From Arenibacter sp. ARW7G5Y1 (GTDB taxonomy: Bacteria > Bacteroidota > Bacteroidia > Flavobacteriales > Flavobacteriaceae): a stretch of DNA of 64,000 nucleotides. The DNA is taken from the NCBI RefSeq assembly GCF_003201775.1, contig NZ_QJJZ01000012.1, positions 1 to 64,000 of the forward strand, read 5' to 3'. Each line of letters begins with the position of its first letter. Position 1 is the first letter of the stretch. Below, piece by piece: positions 45,887-55,035 of the stretch. Under the pieces are notes generated by a model. That model saw only the letters and a list, made by a program, of their open reading frames with translations, had not been told where the DNA came from and ran no database searches. The position numbers and the translations under genes were made by a program.

Positions 45887-47395
45887 ATGCAACGTCGAAA
45901 TTTTATAAAATTGTCAGGAGCTGGAGTCACGGCCCTTTCGTTTAAGCCTTCCTGGGAATTTATGGAGGCCAATCCCTCAATGTACAGTTTTCCTCAAATG
46001 GTAGGGGAAGTTACCCAAACCTCTGCCATTTTACAGACCAGATTAACAGCTACCAACAAGATGCCCGAGAATGGATTTGATACCCCAGAGGCGCTTTTGG
46101 CCTTCGACATTCCGGGAGCAGAGGGAACGGCCAAATTTGAAATAGCAGATAATCCCAAGTTTAAAAATTCAGAAGTATCACCCTGGTTGCAGGCCACTTC
46201 GGATCGGGATTTTATAATCAAGTTTCGGGTAAAAGGGCTTAATGCCGATACCCATTATTATGTTCGTGTACATTATGGTCCCACTACCTCCCTTACCAAG
46301 AAAGGTCCAGTAAGCGAATTTAGCACCCTCCAATCCCTTGATTCGGAAAAGCCTACTTCGTTTGTAGTGACCTCATGTCTAAATTTGGGCAAATTTTTCT
46401 TGGGAGGAGGAATACTTAGGGCCGGTAGTAAAAGTAGGGCCGCTGAAGGTGAAGATCGAAAACTGGGATATCCTGCCTTGGAGGCCATGGAAAATCTAAA
46501 ACCATCTTTCTGGGTGCAGACAGGTGATACGGTTTATTACGATTACCCAAATAAAGGAATTGCAAAAACAGTTCCAGAATTGCGGGCCAAGTGGCACCGA
46601 CAGATGGGCATGCCGCGTATGGAGCGTTTTTTACGCCATGTGCCCGTTTATTTAATGAAGGATGACCATGAATACAGATACAATGATAGCGACAATGTAG
46701 AGAATGGCAAGCAGCCTTCCCCACAGACTGCCAGGGCCACCTTTTTGGAACAAGCGCCAATTGCTGTCCCTGAAGATGAAAAGCCAGTTACTTACCGTAC
46801 CAGGCAAATAAACAAACATCTCCAGATCTGGATGCCCGAAGGGAGGGATTACCGAGATGCTAATGACAAACCCGATGGGCCCCACAAATCTATCTGGGGC
46901 AAGGAACAATTAGAGTGGATAAAACAGTCGCTCTTGGCGAGCGAAGCCACCTTTAAACTCTTTATTGTCGCCTCTCCCCTCGTTGGGCCCGATGATGCTT
47001 CCAAACACGACAACCACGTGAGCTATGGCGGTTTTCAACACGAACGCGATGCCTTTTTCCATTGGCTCAAAAAAAATAATCTAGATAGGAATTTTTATAT
47101 AATAACCGGGGATCGTCATTGGCAGTACCACTCCATCCATCCAGCAGGTTTTGAAGAATTTGGTACAGGTTCTATAAATGGGCAGAATTCGAGACCAGGA
47201 AGAAAACCCGGTGACCCCAATTCAACAGACCCCTTAGGGCTAATAAAACAGCCCTATATTCAGGAAGAGCCTACAGGCGGCTTTATTGTAGTGAAGGTAT
47301 CCCCTCCTGAAAACGGAAAAATGGCACAGATGACGTTAGAGACCATTGACGAGGAAGGAAATACCCTGAACCTAGAGGTAAAAGAAGCAAAATAA
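45887..47395 (+). CDS. PhoD-like metallophosphoesterase (alkaline phosphatase D family), Tat-type export
   Basis: A 502-residue protein that begins with a twin-arginine signal (MQRRNFIKLSGAG). An N-terminal fibronectin/PhoD_N-like domain (about 35-145) precedes the metallophosphatase core. Metal-ligand motifs: VTSCLNLG, WVQTGDTVYYDY, LMKDDHEYRYND and ITGDRHWQYHS. The family hydrolyses phosphomono- or diesters in the periplasm. Being last in a sulfatase-rich operon, it may remove phosphate esters from the glycan or act on another ester; that is inference. Operon end is marked by the terminator at 47394-47430. Confidence 0.9.
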   Translation: MQRRNFIKLSGAGVTALSFKPSWEFMEANPSMYSFPQMVGEVTQTSAILQTRLTATNKMPENGFDTPEALLAFDIPGAEGTAKFEIADNPKFKNSEVSPWLQATSDRDFIIKFRVKGLNADTHYYVRVHYGPTTSLTKKGPVSEFSTLQSLDSEKPTSFVVTSCLNLGKFFLGGGILRAGSKSRAAEGEDRKLGYPALEAMENLKPSFWVQTGDTVYYDYPNKGIAKTVPELRAKWHRQMGMPRMERFLRHVPVYLMKDDHEYRYNDSDNVENGKQPSPQTARATFLEQAPIAVPEDEKPVTYRTRQINKHLQIWMPEGRDYRDANDKPDGPHKSIWGKEQLEWIKQSLLASEATFKLFIVASPLVGPDDASKHDNHVSYGGFQHERDAFFHWLKKNNLDRNFYIITGDRHWQYHSIHPAGFEEFGTGSINGQNSRPGRKPGDPNSTDPLGLIKQPYIQEEPTGGFIVVKVSPPENGKMAQMTLETIDEEGNTLNLEVKEAK

Positions 47396-47430
47396 AAAAA
47401 GGGACTGTCCGTAATGACAGTCCCTTTTTT
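47394..47430. terminator. Bidirectional terminator between convergent operons
   Basis: Perfect 9-bp stem GGGACTGTC/GACAGTCCC (47401-47409 with 47416-47424), A-run on the left and T-run on the right. It serves the plus-strand GH95-2 operon and the minus-strand GH95-3 operon. Confidence 0.88.
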
Positions 47431-47485
47431 GTTTAAACACCTTATAAGAAAGCCCTTTCCTAGGCTTTTAAAAACACATACCCCT

Positions 47486-49936
47486 CTAATTACTTATTGT
47501 TTCGAGGGTCAATTCCTTTTTCTCTCCCGCTTTCAAGGTTACCTTCATCAACTTATCTCCGGATTTTATACTACAGGAACCTCCATTCCTTGAATACAAC
47601 CAGGCAGAAATCAATTTACCATTGCTCCAGTCCATATCTACCTCAAAATTCCCTCGAGCTTTTAAGCCAGAGACCTTGCCATTGGACCAATCTTCTGGTA
47701 TAGCTGGTAGTAGGTGAATAACAAAATCACCATTTTCATCTTTCGTATGGCTCTGTAGCAGCATTTCGGCAATTCCTGCAGTAGCTCCCAAATTACCATC
47801 TATTTGAAAAGGTCCTATGGTATTCATCAAACTGGACTTTTTCCCCTTGGAAAGTAAGGTTGCCACACTCTTATGTGCCTTTTCCCCTTCCAACAATCTT
47901 GCATGCATCAACAACCCATGGGCATAGGCCCAGCCCATTCCTCCTTGTCCGTTCTGCTCTCGCCATTCCAAACTCTTACGGGCCGCTTCATAAAGTTCCG
48001 GAGTTTCATTTGTAATCAGTGTAAAAGGATGCAGCCCCAACAAATGGGACAGATGTCTGTGTCCAGGTTCCTTTTCTTCCAAGGGCTGGCGCCATTCCAT
48101 AAGCCTACCGTTATTGGGATCGACAGGTAGAGCGGGCAAGGCCGCTTCCGCTTTAAGAATACGGTCGCCTTGTTCCGTCCCTATCCCCAAAATTGAACCC
48201 GCCTCCAAAGTCGCTTTAAAAACGGCTTTGATAATGGACAAGTGATAGGTTGATGTAGAAGTAATTCGCATCATTTGGCCTGTAGCCAAGTCCCTATATT
48301 GATTTTCCGGGGAAGAGGATGGCATAAAATGCAGTACCCCTTGGGAGTCGGCTACCAATACATCCAGTATAAATTCACTGGCTCCAGATAACAAGGGATA
48401 AAGCTTTTCCTTTAGAAAGACCTTATCCTGACTAAACTCATAATGATCCCACAAATTCATGGTCATCCATGCGCCGGGAAGGGCGTCCAAAACCCCATTG
48501 TTAAACTGGGATGCAAAGGTAGATGCCGAAGGGGTTACCCTCCCAAACGGATTTGAGGCATGATGTGAGAACCATCCATCGGAACCGTACATTTCTTTTG
48601 CCAATGGCTTACTGGTTTTGGCAATCAGCGCAAACCAATTAACCAAGGGATCCAATGTCTCCGGAATATTGGTAACATCCGCTGGCCAATAATTCATCTG
48701 CAAATTCACGTTTAAATGGTAATCTGCCTCCCAGGGTGCCCACATTCTATCGCTCCATATTCCTTGTAGGTTTGCTGGAAGAATGGCATCTGCACGTGAA
48801 CTACCTAATAAGAGATATCTTCCAAACTGAAACAATTGTGCCTCTAGGCCTGGATCCTGCCCTTCTTCCTTGTACAACAATAATCGCTGGTCTGTAGGAA
48901 GGGAATCTTTTGGAGAATTGCCAAAATCGAGTGCCACCCGTTCAAACAAATTCCTGTGGTCTTCCACATGTTTTTGTCTGGATTGCAACCATGGGGCAGC
49001 TATCAGCTTATTTAGATTTTCATTGGCCAATACAGCTGGATCTATAGTGCTGTCAAAATTCAACTTGGCCAAGTTATAGTCGGTAGCCGCCGTTAACTTA
49101 ATTATAAGCTCGTCCGCATCTTTCACTTCCAACCTATCTTCCACTGCTGTAATGCTCCCTCCCTTGACTTCACCTTTCACTCGTGCTGCAAAACGCATAT
49201 GTTCCCCTCCAGCTCCTGATCCTCCAGCATTTTCATCCCTTGCCTTAGGCGCTTCAACATCCACGATCTGACCATCCATATGTAGCAATCCGTTGGGCAG
49301 CGCCTTGATGATGGCATCTTTGGCACGTTCCAATCCAATACTACAGTTTATTTTTCCCCTGCCCTTGGAAGCTATCCGGATGTACAAAGCATTATCCACC
49401 GCGGAAATAAAGGATTCACTCAATATTTCGGAGCCCGAGGTACTATAGGTTACCCTGTGTACTCCCTGTGACATATCCAATTCCCGCCTATAATTTTGTA
49501 TAGAATCCCGTTTGTCAAAAGATATCAATAAATCGGCCAAGGGTTCATAAGACCTAAAGGAGGTAGGCGCTGCGCCCATATTTTCCAATCCAAAGTTATT
49601 GGCCTCCAAAATCTTCCCTTCCAAAATTAAATTCTGGATTTTTTTCAACTTGTTGTGGTAATCTTGGGCATATGGATTGCTGGGGCTACCTGCCCACAAT
49701 GTTTTTTCGTTCAACTGAAAACGTTCCACATCGGTACCACCAAAACACATGGCCCCCAACTTGCCATTGCCCAAAGGAAAAGCATCTGTCCACTTTTTGG
49801 CCGGTGATTGATACCACAAAACCATTTTATTGTTTTGAATCTCTTTTTCCTGCACTTTGCATCCCACCAAATTAAAAAGTAAAAATATAGCGATCAGCAT
49901 TCCAAATTCTTGGCCTTTCATTTTAATATATATCAT
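47486..49936 (-). CDS. GH95-3: alpha-L-fucosidase-family glycoside hydrolase (lipoprotein)
   Basis: An 816-residue GH95 enzyme with a lipobox (LLFNLVGC, about Cys26). A second in-frame ATG at residue 6 gives a more usual signal and may be the real start. Proposed catalytic residues: Asn409/Asn411 in NVNLQMNYW, Glu544 in SSSPEN and Asp713 in QIDGNLG. It has an insert with ENAGGSGAGGEH near residue 230 not seen in GH95-1/-2. Its ATG overlaps the stop of GH95-4 by 4 nt (ATGA), so it is the last, translationally coupled gene of the minus-strand PUL. Terminal alpha-L-fucose or alpha-L-galactose removal is expected. Confidence 0.92.
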   Translation of the reverse strand: MIYIKMKGQEFGMLIAIFLLFNLVGCKVQEKEIQNNKMVLWYQSPAKKWTDAFPLGNGKLGAMCFGGTDVERFQLNEKTLWAGSPSNPYAQDYHNKLKKIQNLILEGKILEANNFGLENMGAAPTSFRSYEPLADLLISFDKRDSIQNYRRELDMSQGVHRVTYSTSGSEILSESFISAVDNALYIRIASKGRGKINCSIGLERAKDAIIKALPNGLLHMDGQIVDVEAPKARDENAGGSGAGGEHMRFAARVKGEVKGGSITAVEDRLEVKDADELIIKLTAATDYNLAKLNFDSTIDPAVLANENLNKLIAAPWLQSRQKHVEDHRNLFERVALDFGNSPKDSLPTDQRLLLYKEEGQDPGLEAQLFQFGRYLLLGSSRADAILPANLQGIWSDRMWAPWEADYHLNVNLQMNYWPADVTNIPETLDPLVNWFALIAKTSKPLAKEMYGSDGWFSHHASNPFGRVTPSASTFASQFNNGVLDALPGAWMTMNLWDHYEFSQDKVFLKEKLYPLLSGASEFILDVLVADSQGVLHFMPSSSPENQYRDLATGQMMRITSTSTYHLSIIKAVFKATLEAGSILGIGTEQGDRILKAEAALPALPVDPNNGRLMEWRQPLEEKEPGHRHLSHLLGLHPFTLITNETPELYEAARKSLEWREQNGQGGMGWAYAHGLLMHARLLEGEKAHKSVATLLSKGKKSSLMNTIGPFQIDGNLGATAGIAEMLLQSHTKDENGDFVIHLLPAIPEDWSNGKVSGLKARGNFEVDMDWSNGKLISAWLYSRNGGSCSIKSGDKLMKVTLKAGEKKELTLETISN

Positions 49937-52380
49937 TTAAACTCTGTTATTGCTTGTTTGTTCCCAGCGGACACTTCTACACCCATTATAGAATCCCCTA
50001 TTTGCAATTTACACGCTTTGTCTTCTTTGGATAGGATAGACACGGACTCCAAGGCGCCATTGTTCCATACTATATCCACTTCAAAACCTCCCCTCGCCTT
50101 TAATCCGGAAACACTACCTGTTGGCCATTCCGATGGCAATGCTGGCAATAGGTTAATAATTGTAGTACCACTTGCATCCGTTTCATGGCTCTGCATCAAC
50201 ATCTCAGCTATACCTGCCGTCCCCCCAAAATTACCATCAATTTGAAATGGTGGGTGGTAATCGAACAGATTCTTGGCCGTAGATTTAGCCAAGAGGGCCT
50301 TAATATTTTCATAGGCCTTTTCAGAATTGCCCAATCGCGCATAAAAATTGATGATCCAGGCCCTACTCCATCCGGTATGTCCGCCACCATTGGAAAGACG
50401 GTGTTCTATACTCCTGTTTATAGCATCTATATAATATGGGGTCTTGTTCTCCGTAAACTGATTTCCTGGATAAAGTCCGTACAAATGACTCAAATGCCGA
50501 TGTCCTTTGTCTACCTCCCCGAACTCTTGCGACCATTCCATTAAACGACCGTCCGATCCTATCTTTGGCAGGGAAAGTTGTGCAAGCGCCTCTTTTACCC
50601 TTTCCACAAATTCACCCTCTATTTTAAGTATTTCTGCCGCTTCCAGGACATTGGTGAAATTATCCCAAATAATTTCCTGATCCATAGCATTGCCCATGTC
50701 CAAATTAGCGAATACCTCTGGATCTTTTGGGGTATAGAATTTATTCTCCGGAGAGGTGGAAGGACCTGACACCAGCATACCGGAACGCGGGTCTTTTGTT
50801 AACCAATCCAATAAGAATTTAGCGGATTCCCTCATAATAGGGTATGCCCGCTCTTTTAGGAATTCAGTGTCGCCATTAAACTTGTAGTGTTCCATAAAGT
50901 GGCGTGTACACCAGGCTCCGCCCATTGGCCACATTCCGTATTGCACCTTTCCGATGGGCGAGGTCCAATGCCATACATCTGTGGTATGATGTACCACAAT
51001 GCCATCACTGTTATATACTTCCTCGGCCGTTTTCTTTCCTGCTGGCACCAACCTTTCTATAAAATCGAAGAATGGCTCATGACACTCCGAAAGATTTGCC
51101 ACCTCTGCAGGCCAATAATTCATCTGCATATTTATATTGGTATGATAGTCACTATTCCACGGTGCGGCCAAATGATCGTTCCAAATGCCCTGCAAATTTG
51201 CAGGCAAACTTCCTGGCCTGGAGGAGGAAATCAACAGATAACGCCCGTATTGAAAATACAAGGCCATTAAACCAGGGTCATCCGCTCCATTGGCAACCGC
51301 CTCCAATCGCTCATTGGTAGGCCTTTCCCCTCCCCTAATTCCACCGAGGTCCAAGGCAACCCTATTGAAATAATTTTGATAATCGGCAATATGATCTTCC
51401 TTCAATTTTTTGAGGGACTTTTTTGCTGCCTTCTTCAATTTAGTGGCACACACTGTACTTAAATTTTGGGTCAAGGGTGAGAAAGGATCCCCTGCATTAT
51501 AATCCGTAGCTGCCGAAATAAAAAGTACGACCGAATTGGCATTGTTGATGGAAATAGTACCATTCTCGGATTTTATATCGCCCCCTTTGGGCAAAACCAT
51601 AACTTGGGTTTCATATTTCACACCCAAGTGCTTGCCCTTCTGACTGGCTTGTCCCCACATTTTTAATCTATTGTTACCTATATTGGCTACTTCAAAATCT
51701 GCCTTGCGCTTCATTTCCAGTTCCAGAGAGATGGAATTGCGCTTGTCCGCAGTCAACACCACAACTATGGCATCATCAATGGCACTACTAAAATATTCCC
51801 TGCTGTAGTTTACACCCTCTGCCGTAAAACTTGTTTTTGCAAGGGCATCATTAATATCGAGTTCCCTCCTATAATTTGAAGGAGCACCTTGCAATTTAAA
51901 ATTAAGCAGCAAATCGCCCAATGGCTGATAGCTTCTAGGGGCTATTCGTGGCCCCATAACGTCGTCCTGTACCAATTTATTGGCTTCTGCATAATCGCCC
52001 TGAAAAATTAACGCCCTGGCCTTTTCTATGCTCTTATATGCCCCTACCCTATTTTCCGGTATTGGGGGACCGGCCCAAACCGACTCCTCATTAAGTTGTA
52101 GTTTTTCCTGCTCAACGCCCCCAAAAACCATGGCTCCAATTTTACCATTACCAATAGGAAGTGCTTCCATCCAATCGGAAGCAGGCTCCAGATACCATAA
52201 TTTATTATGGTTTTCGGAGCTACCTGCAATTCCATAATGTGATGTCTGGGCCATTGCATTGTACTGGAAAAAGAAAATAAAACAAAAACCCAAGGCAATT
52301 ACCTGGATAATACTGGTACTGCCCGTCTTTGCACCTGAAATGTATTTCCTACTACTTTGAAACTGAAAAACTTCTTTCAT
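49933..52380 (-). CDS. GH95-4: alpha-L-fucosidase-family glycoside hydrolase
   Basis: An 815-residue GH95 enzyme with an export signal preceded by a long N-terminus (hydrophobic core about residues 25-42, ending YNAMAQ). Proposed catalytic residues: Asn415/Asn417 in NINMQMNYW, Glu545 in STSPEN and Asp715 in QIDGNFG, the canonical form of the last motif. It resembles GH95-3 more than GH95-1/-2. It starts 26 nt after GH2 and overlaps GH95-3 by 4 nt. The canonical motifs make it a good candidate for a true alpha-L-fucosidase, but this is not proven by sequence. Confidence 0.93.
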   Translation of the reverse strand: MKEVFQFQSSRKYISGAKTGSTSIIQVIALGFCFIFFFQYNAMAQTSHYGIAGSSENHNKLWYLEPASDWMEALPIGNGKIGAMVFGGVEQEKLQLNEESVWAGPPIPENRVGAYKSIEKARALIFQGDYAEANKLVQDDVMGPRIAPRSYQPLGDLLLNFKLQGAPSNYRRELDINDALAKTSFTAEGVNYSREYFSSAIDDAIVVVLTADKRNSISLELEMKRKADFEVANIGNNRLKMWGQASQKGKHLGVKYETQVMVLPKGGDIKSENGTISINNANSVVLFISAATDYNAGDPFSPLTQNLSTVCATKLKKAAKKSLKKLKEDHIADYQNYFNRVALDLGGIRGGERPTNERLEAVANGADDPGLMALYFQYGRYLLISSSRPGSLPANLQGIWNDHLAAPWNSDYHTNINMQMNYWPAEVANLSECHEPFFDFIERLVPAGKKTAEEVYNSDGIVVHHTTDVWHWTSPIGKVQYGMWPMGGAWCTRHFMEHYKFNGDTEFLKERAYPIMRESAKFLLDWLTKDPRSGMLVSGPSTSPENKFYTPKDPEVFANLDMGNAMDQEIIWDNFTNVLEAAEILKIEGEFVERVKEALAQLSLPKIGSDGRLMEWSQEFGEVDKGHRHLSHLYGLYPGNQFTENKTPYYIDAINRSIEHRLSNGGGHTGWSRAWIINFYARLGNSEKAYENIKALLAKSTAKNLFDYHPPFQIDGNFGGTAGIAEMLMQSHETDASGTTIINLLPALPSEWPTGSVSGLKARGGFEVDIVWNNGALESVSILSKEDKACKLQIGDSIMGVEVSAGNKQAITEFK

Positions 52381-52406
52381 CCAACCTTTTTTTTGTAAAA
52401 CACCTA

Positions 52407-54896
52407 TTAAATTGATTTAGCTACTACTTTGGCACCTTCCAAGCCTTCTGCTTCGGCCGTTATGGTAATGGGTCCACTCTTTTTTGTGGCCTTTACAATG
52501 ATGATACATTTTCCGTTAAAGGCCTTTCTTGTATTGCCCACAAAACTTTCCTCACTTTTTGGGTCACCGTTATCCACGGCTAAAATGGTTGCCTCGCCTT
52601 CTACTGTGAATTTTATGTTGTTGGAAGCATCCGGAACAAAATTGTTGTTGGCGTCCAAAATATTAACCTCTACATGAACCACATCCTGTCCGTTGGCATC
52701 AATGACTTGGGTATCTGCCAATAATTCAATTTTAGCAGGGGCGTCAGCGGTAGTAATTACTTTCTCGCTAACCATCTTGCCTTCCTTATATCCTTTTGCA
52801 ATCAAGGTACCTGGCTCATAGGGAACTTTCCACATTAAATCCATTAGATCTCCCATTTCCTTTTTGCCAAGCGACTTGCCATTAAGAATCAGTTCAACAC
52901 TATCGCAATTGGAGTAGGCCACCACAGGAATTTCCACACCTTCCTTACCCTTCCAATTCCAATGCGGAAGAATGTGGACCATGGGCTCCTCGGTCCATTG
53001 ACTTTGATAGAAATAATAGGTATCCTTGGGAAAGCCACACATATCTATTATACCAAAATTCCAAAGTTTTGCCGGCCATCCAAACATGGACTCCCCTAAA
53101 TAATCGAAACCTGTCCATCTAAATTCCCCTGCCATATATGGAAAATCCCTTGTTCGCCTCCAGGAATCCCTGGCAGAAATACGCACCATGGAATTATCAT
53201 AGGATGAACTGTAATACTTACTGATCTCACCAAATACTTCCTCCTCCGTTAGGTCTGGAACTTCCATGATACCTCCCAACGGATTTTTTCCACGGACCCA
53301 TGATTTACTTTGGTAAACACCACGGGTCTGGAAAGTATGTGGTACCTCGGTAGCTACAAATTTTCTTTCAGGGTAAGTTTCACGATCTTGTTCATACATA
53401 AAAGCAGAGCCTCCCCCCCCATTGTAACCAGTAACATCCAAAAGGCTGGCAAATCCACTTTCATTGGCCAAATGCATATGGGTTATACCGCAGGTGATGG
53501 GCCGGGTATCGTCTTCACGCCTTACCACATCCATAAGAACTTTCAAACGTTCCGTTCCTTCTTCAAAGCAGGCATCGGGTATTTCGTTACCCACACTCCA
53601 AAGGACTATGGACGGATGGTTACGATCTCTTCTAATTAATTCCGTAAGGTCCTTTTCCGCCCATTCCTCAAAGTATAGGTGGTAACCGTATTTTGCCTTA
53701 CCTTCTTTCTTTTTATTTCCAAATGGCCAGGATTCGATCCATTCATCAAAGGCCTCGTCCATCACCATAAAGCCCATTTTATCACACAAATTCAACAACA
53801 CTTCACTAGGCGGGTTATGCGCTGTACGGATGGCGTTGCACCCCATTTCCTTTAATATTTTAAGTCTTCTTTCCAGTACCTTATCGTTCATTGCGGCACC
53901 CAAGGCTCCCAAATCACTATGGTTGTTAACCCCTTTCAATTTAATATTTTTACCGTTTAGGAAAAAACCATTATCTGCTGTAAACTTAATACTGCGAATC
54001 CCCATATTGGTAGACACCTCATCCACTACTTCATCATTTAATCTAACCTCTGTTCTTAGCGTATATAGATACGGATTCTCCGGGGACCATAAATTGGGCT
54101 TGCTCACCGTTAAGTTCTGACGGATTTTCTGCTCTTGATTCCCTGGGATGTTGGCTTGGGATTGGTGCTCGGCTACCAATTTATTATCGGCGTCATATAC
54201 TTTGTTGACCAAAGTAAATTCCTTGGTATCTTCCAATCCATTCAATACCTGCGTATTTACCTCTACCGAGGCATTGTCCTCGGTTATGGAAGAGGTTGTT
54301 ACATATACCCCATATCTATCAATATGAAGCTTATTGGTTTTTACCAACCACACATGTCTATAAATACCGGAACCTGTAAACCACCTTGCGCTGGGTTCCT
54401 TGGAATTATCCACCCTTACGGACAATACATTTTCTCCCCCAAAATTAAGATAGGGCGTTAGATCATAATTAAAACTAATGTAACCAAAAGGTCGCTTGCC
54501 CAAATAATTGCCATTGATCCAAACCTCACTGTTCATATATACACCACCAAACTCAATAGTTACTTTGGATTCTTTATCAGATTGGTCCAAGGTGAATTTT
54601 TTTCTATACCATCCAATACCTCCAGGAGCATATGCACCTACATTCCCTGCAGGGTTCTCCTTTAAAAAAGGTCCGGCTATGCTCCAATCATGGGGCACAT
54701 CTACGGATTCCCATTTACTATCGTTAAAAGATAACTGTGACGCTTCTGGAAAATCGCCCTTTGTAAATTTCCAATCAAAATCGAATTTGATTTTTTGCCT
54801 ATTTACATCTTCGGACGAATTCGTGGTATTACATCCAATAAATACTATTGCGGAAATAATTAAATAAATCCTTAAAAAAGTACTGGTTTTTGTCAT
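52407..54896 (-). CDS. GH2 family glycoside hydrolase (beta-galactosidase-like, lipoprotein)
   Basis: An 829-residue GH2 enzyme with a lipobox (IVFIGC, about Cys22). Domains: sugar-binding jelly roll (about 45-190), Ig-like domain (195-300), TIM barrel (305-600), DUF4982-like (about 620-690) and a C-terminal Ig/Big-type domain. Acid/base Glu438 in WSVGNEIPD; nucleophile Glu517 in VATEVPHTF, 79 residues later as expected for GH2. Substrate probably a beta-galactoside or related beta-linkage; beta-glucuronidase or beta-mannosidase cannot be excluded. It lies between SusD3 and GH95-4. A terminator (54963-55003) separates it from SusD3. Confidence 0.9.
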   Translation of the reverse strand: MTKTSTFLRIYLIISAIVFIGCNTTNSSEDVNRQKIKFDFDWKFTKGDFPEASQLSFNDSKWESVDVPHDWSIAGPFLKENPAGNVGAYAPGGIGWYRKKFTLDQSDKESKVTIEFGGVYMNSEVWINGNYLGKRPFGYISFNYDLTPYLNFGGENVLSVRVDNSKEPSARWFTGSGIYRHVWLVKTNKLHIDRYGVYVTTSSITEDNASVEVNTQVLNGLEDTKEFTLVNKVYDADNKLVAEHQSQANIPGNQEQKIRQNLTVSKPNLWSPENPYLYTLRTEVRLNDEVVDEVSTNMGIRSIKFTADNGFFLNGKNIKLKGVNNHSDLGALGAAMNDKVLERRLKILKEMGCNAIRTAHNPPSEVLLNLCDKMGFMVMDEAFDEWIESWPFGNKKKEGKAKYGYHLYFEEWAEKDLTELIRRDRNHPSIVLWSVGNEIPDACFEEGTERLKVLMDVVRREDDTRPITCGITHMHLANESGFASLLDVTGYNGGGGSAFMYEQDRETYPERKFVATEVPHTFQTRGVYQSKSWVRGKNPLGGIMEVPDLTEEEVFGEISKYYSSSYDNSMVRISARDSWRRTRDFPYMAGEFRWTGFDYLGESMFGWPAKLWNFGIIDMCGFPKDTYYFYQSQWTEEPMVHILPHWNWKGKEGVEIPVVAYSNCDSVELILNGKSLGKKEMGDLMDLMWKVPYEPGTLIAKGYKEGKMVSEKVITTADAPAKIELLADTQVIDANGQDVVHVEVNILDANNNFVPDASNNIKFTVEGEATILAVDNGDPKSEESFVGNTRKAFNGKCIIIVKATKKSGPITITAEAEGLEGAKVVAKSI

Positions 54897-54962
54897 GATA
54901 TATTCCTGATTAACTTAGCGAAAAAATGTCTACTTATTGTTGATTGTGTTTTTTCATTCAAA

Positions 54963-55003
54963 ATAAAAAAGTAAAGGGCAGAACAATAGTAGTCCTGCCC
55001 TTT
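54963..55003 (-). terminator. Terminator between SusD3 and GH2
   Basis: On the minus strand, AAAGGGCAG (55003-54995 with 54981-54973) forms a 9-bp perfect stem around a 13-nt loop, followed by a T-rich run. It probably reduces transcription from SusC3/SusD3 into the enzyme genes. Confidence 0.8.
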
Positions 55004-55035
55004 AGTACAATTTCCATAATTAAATACCTTCCAAA

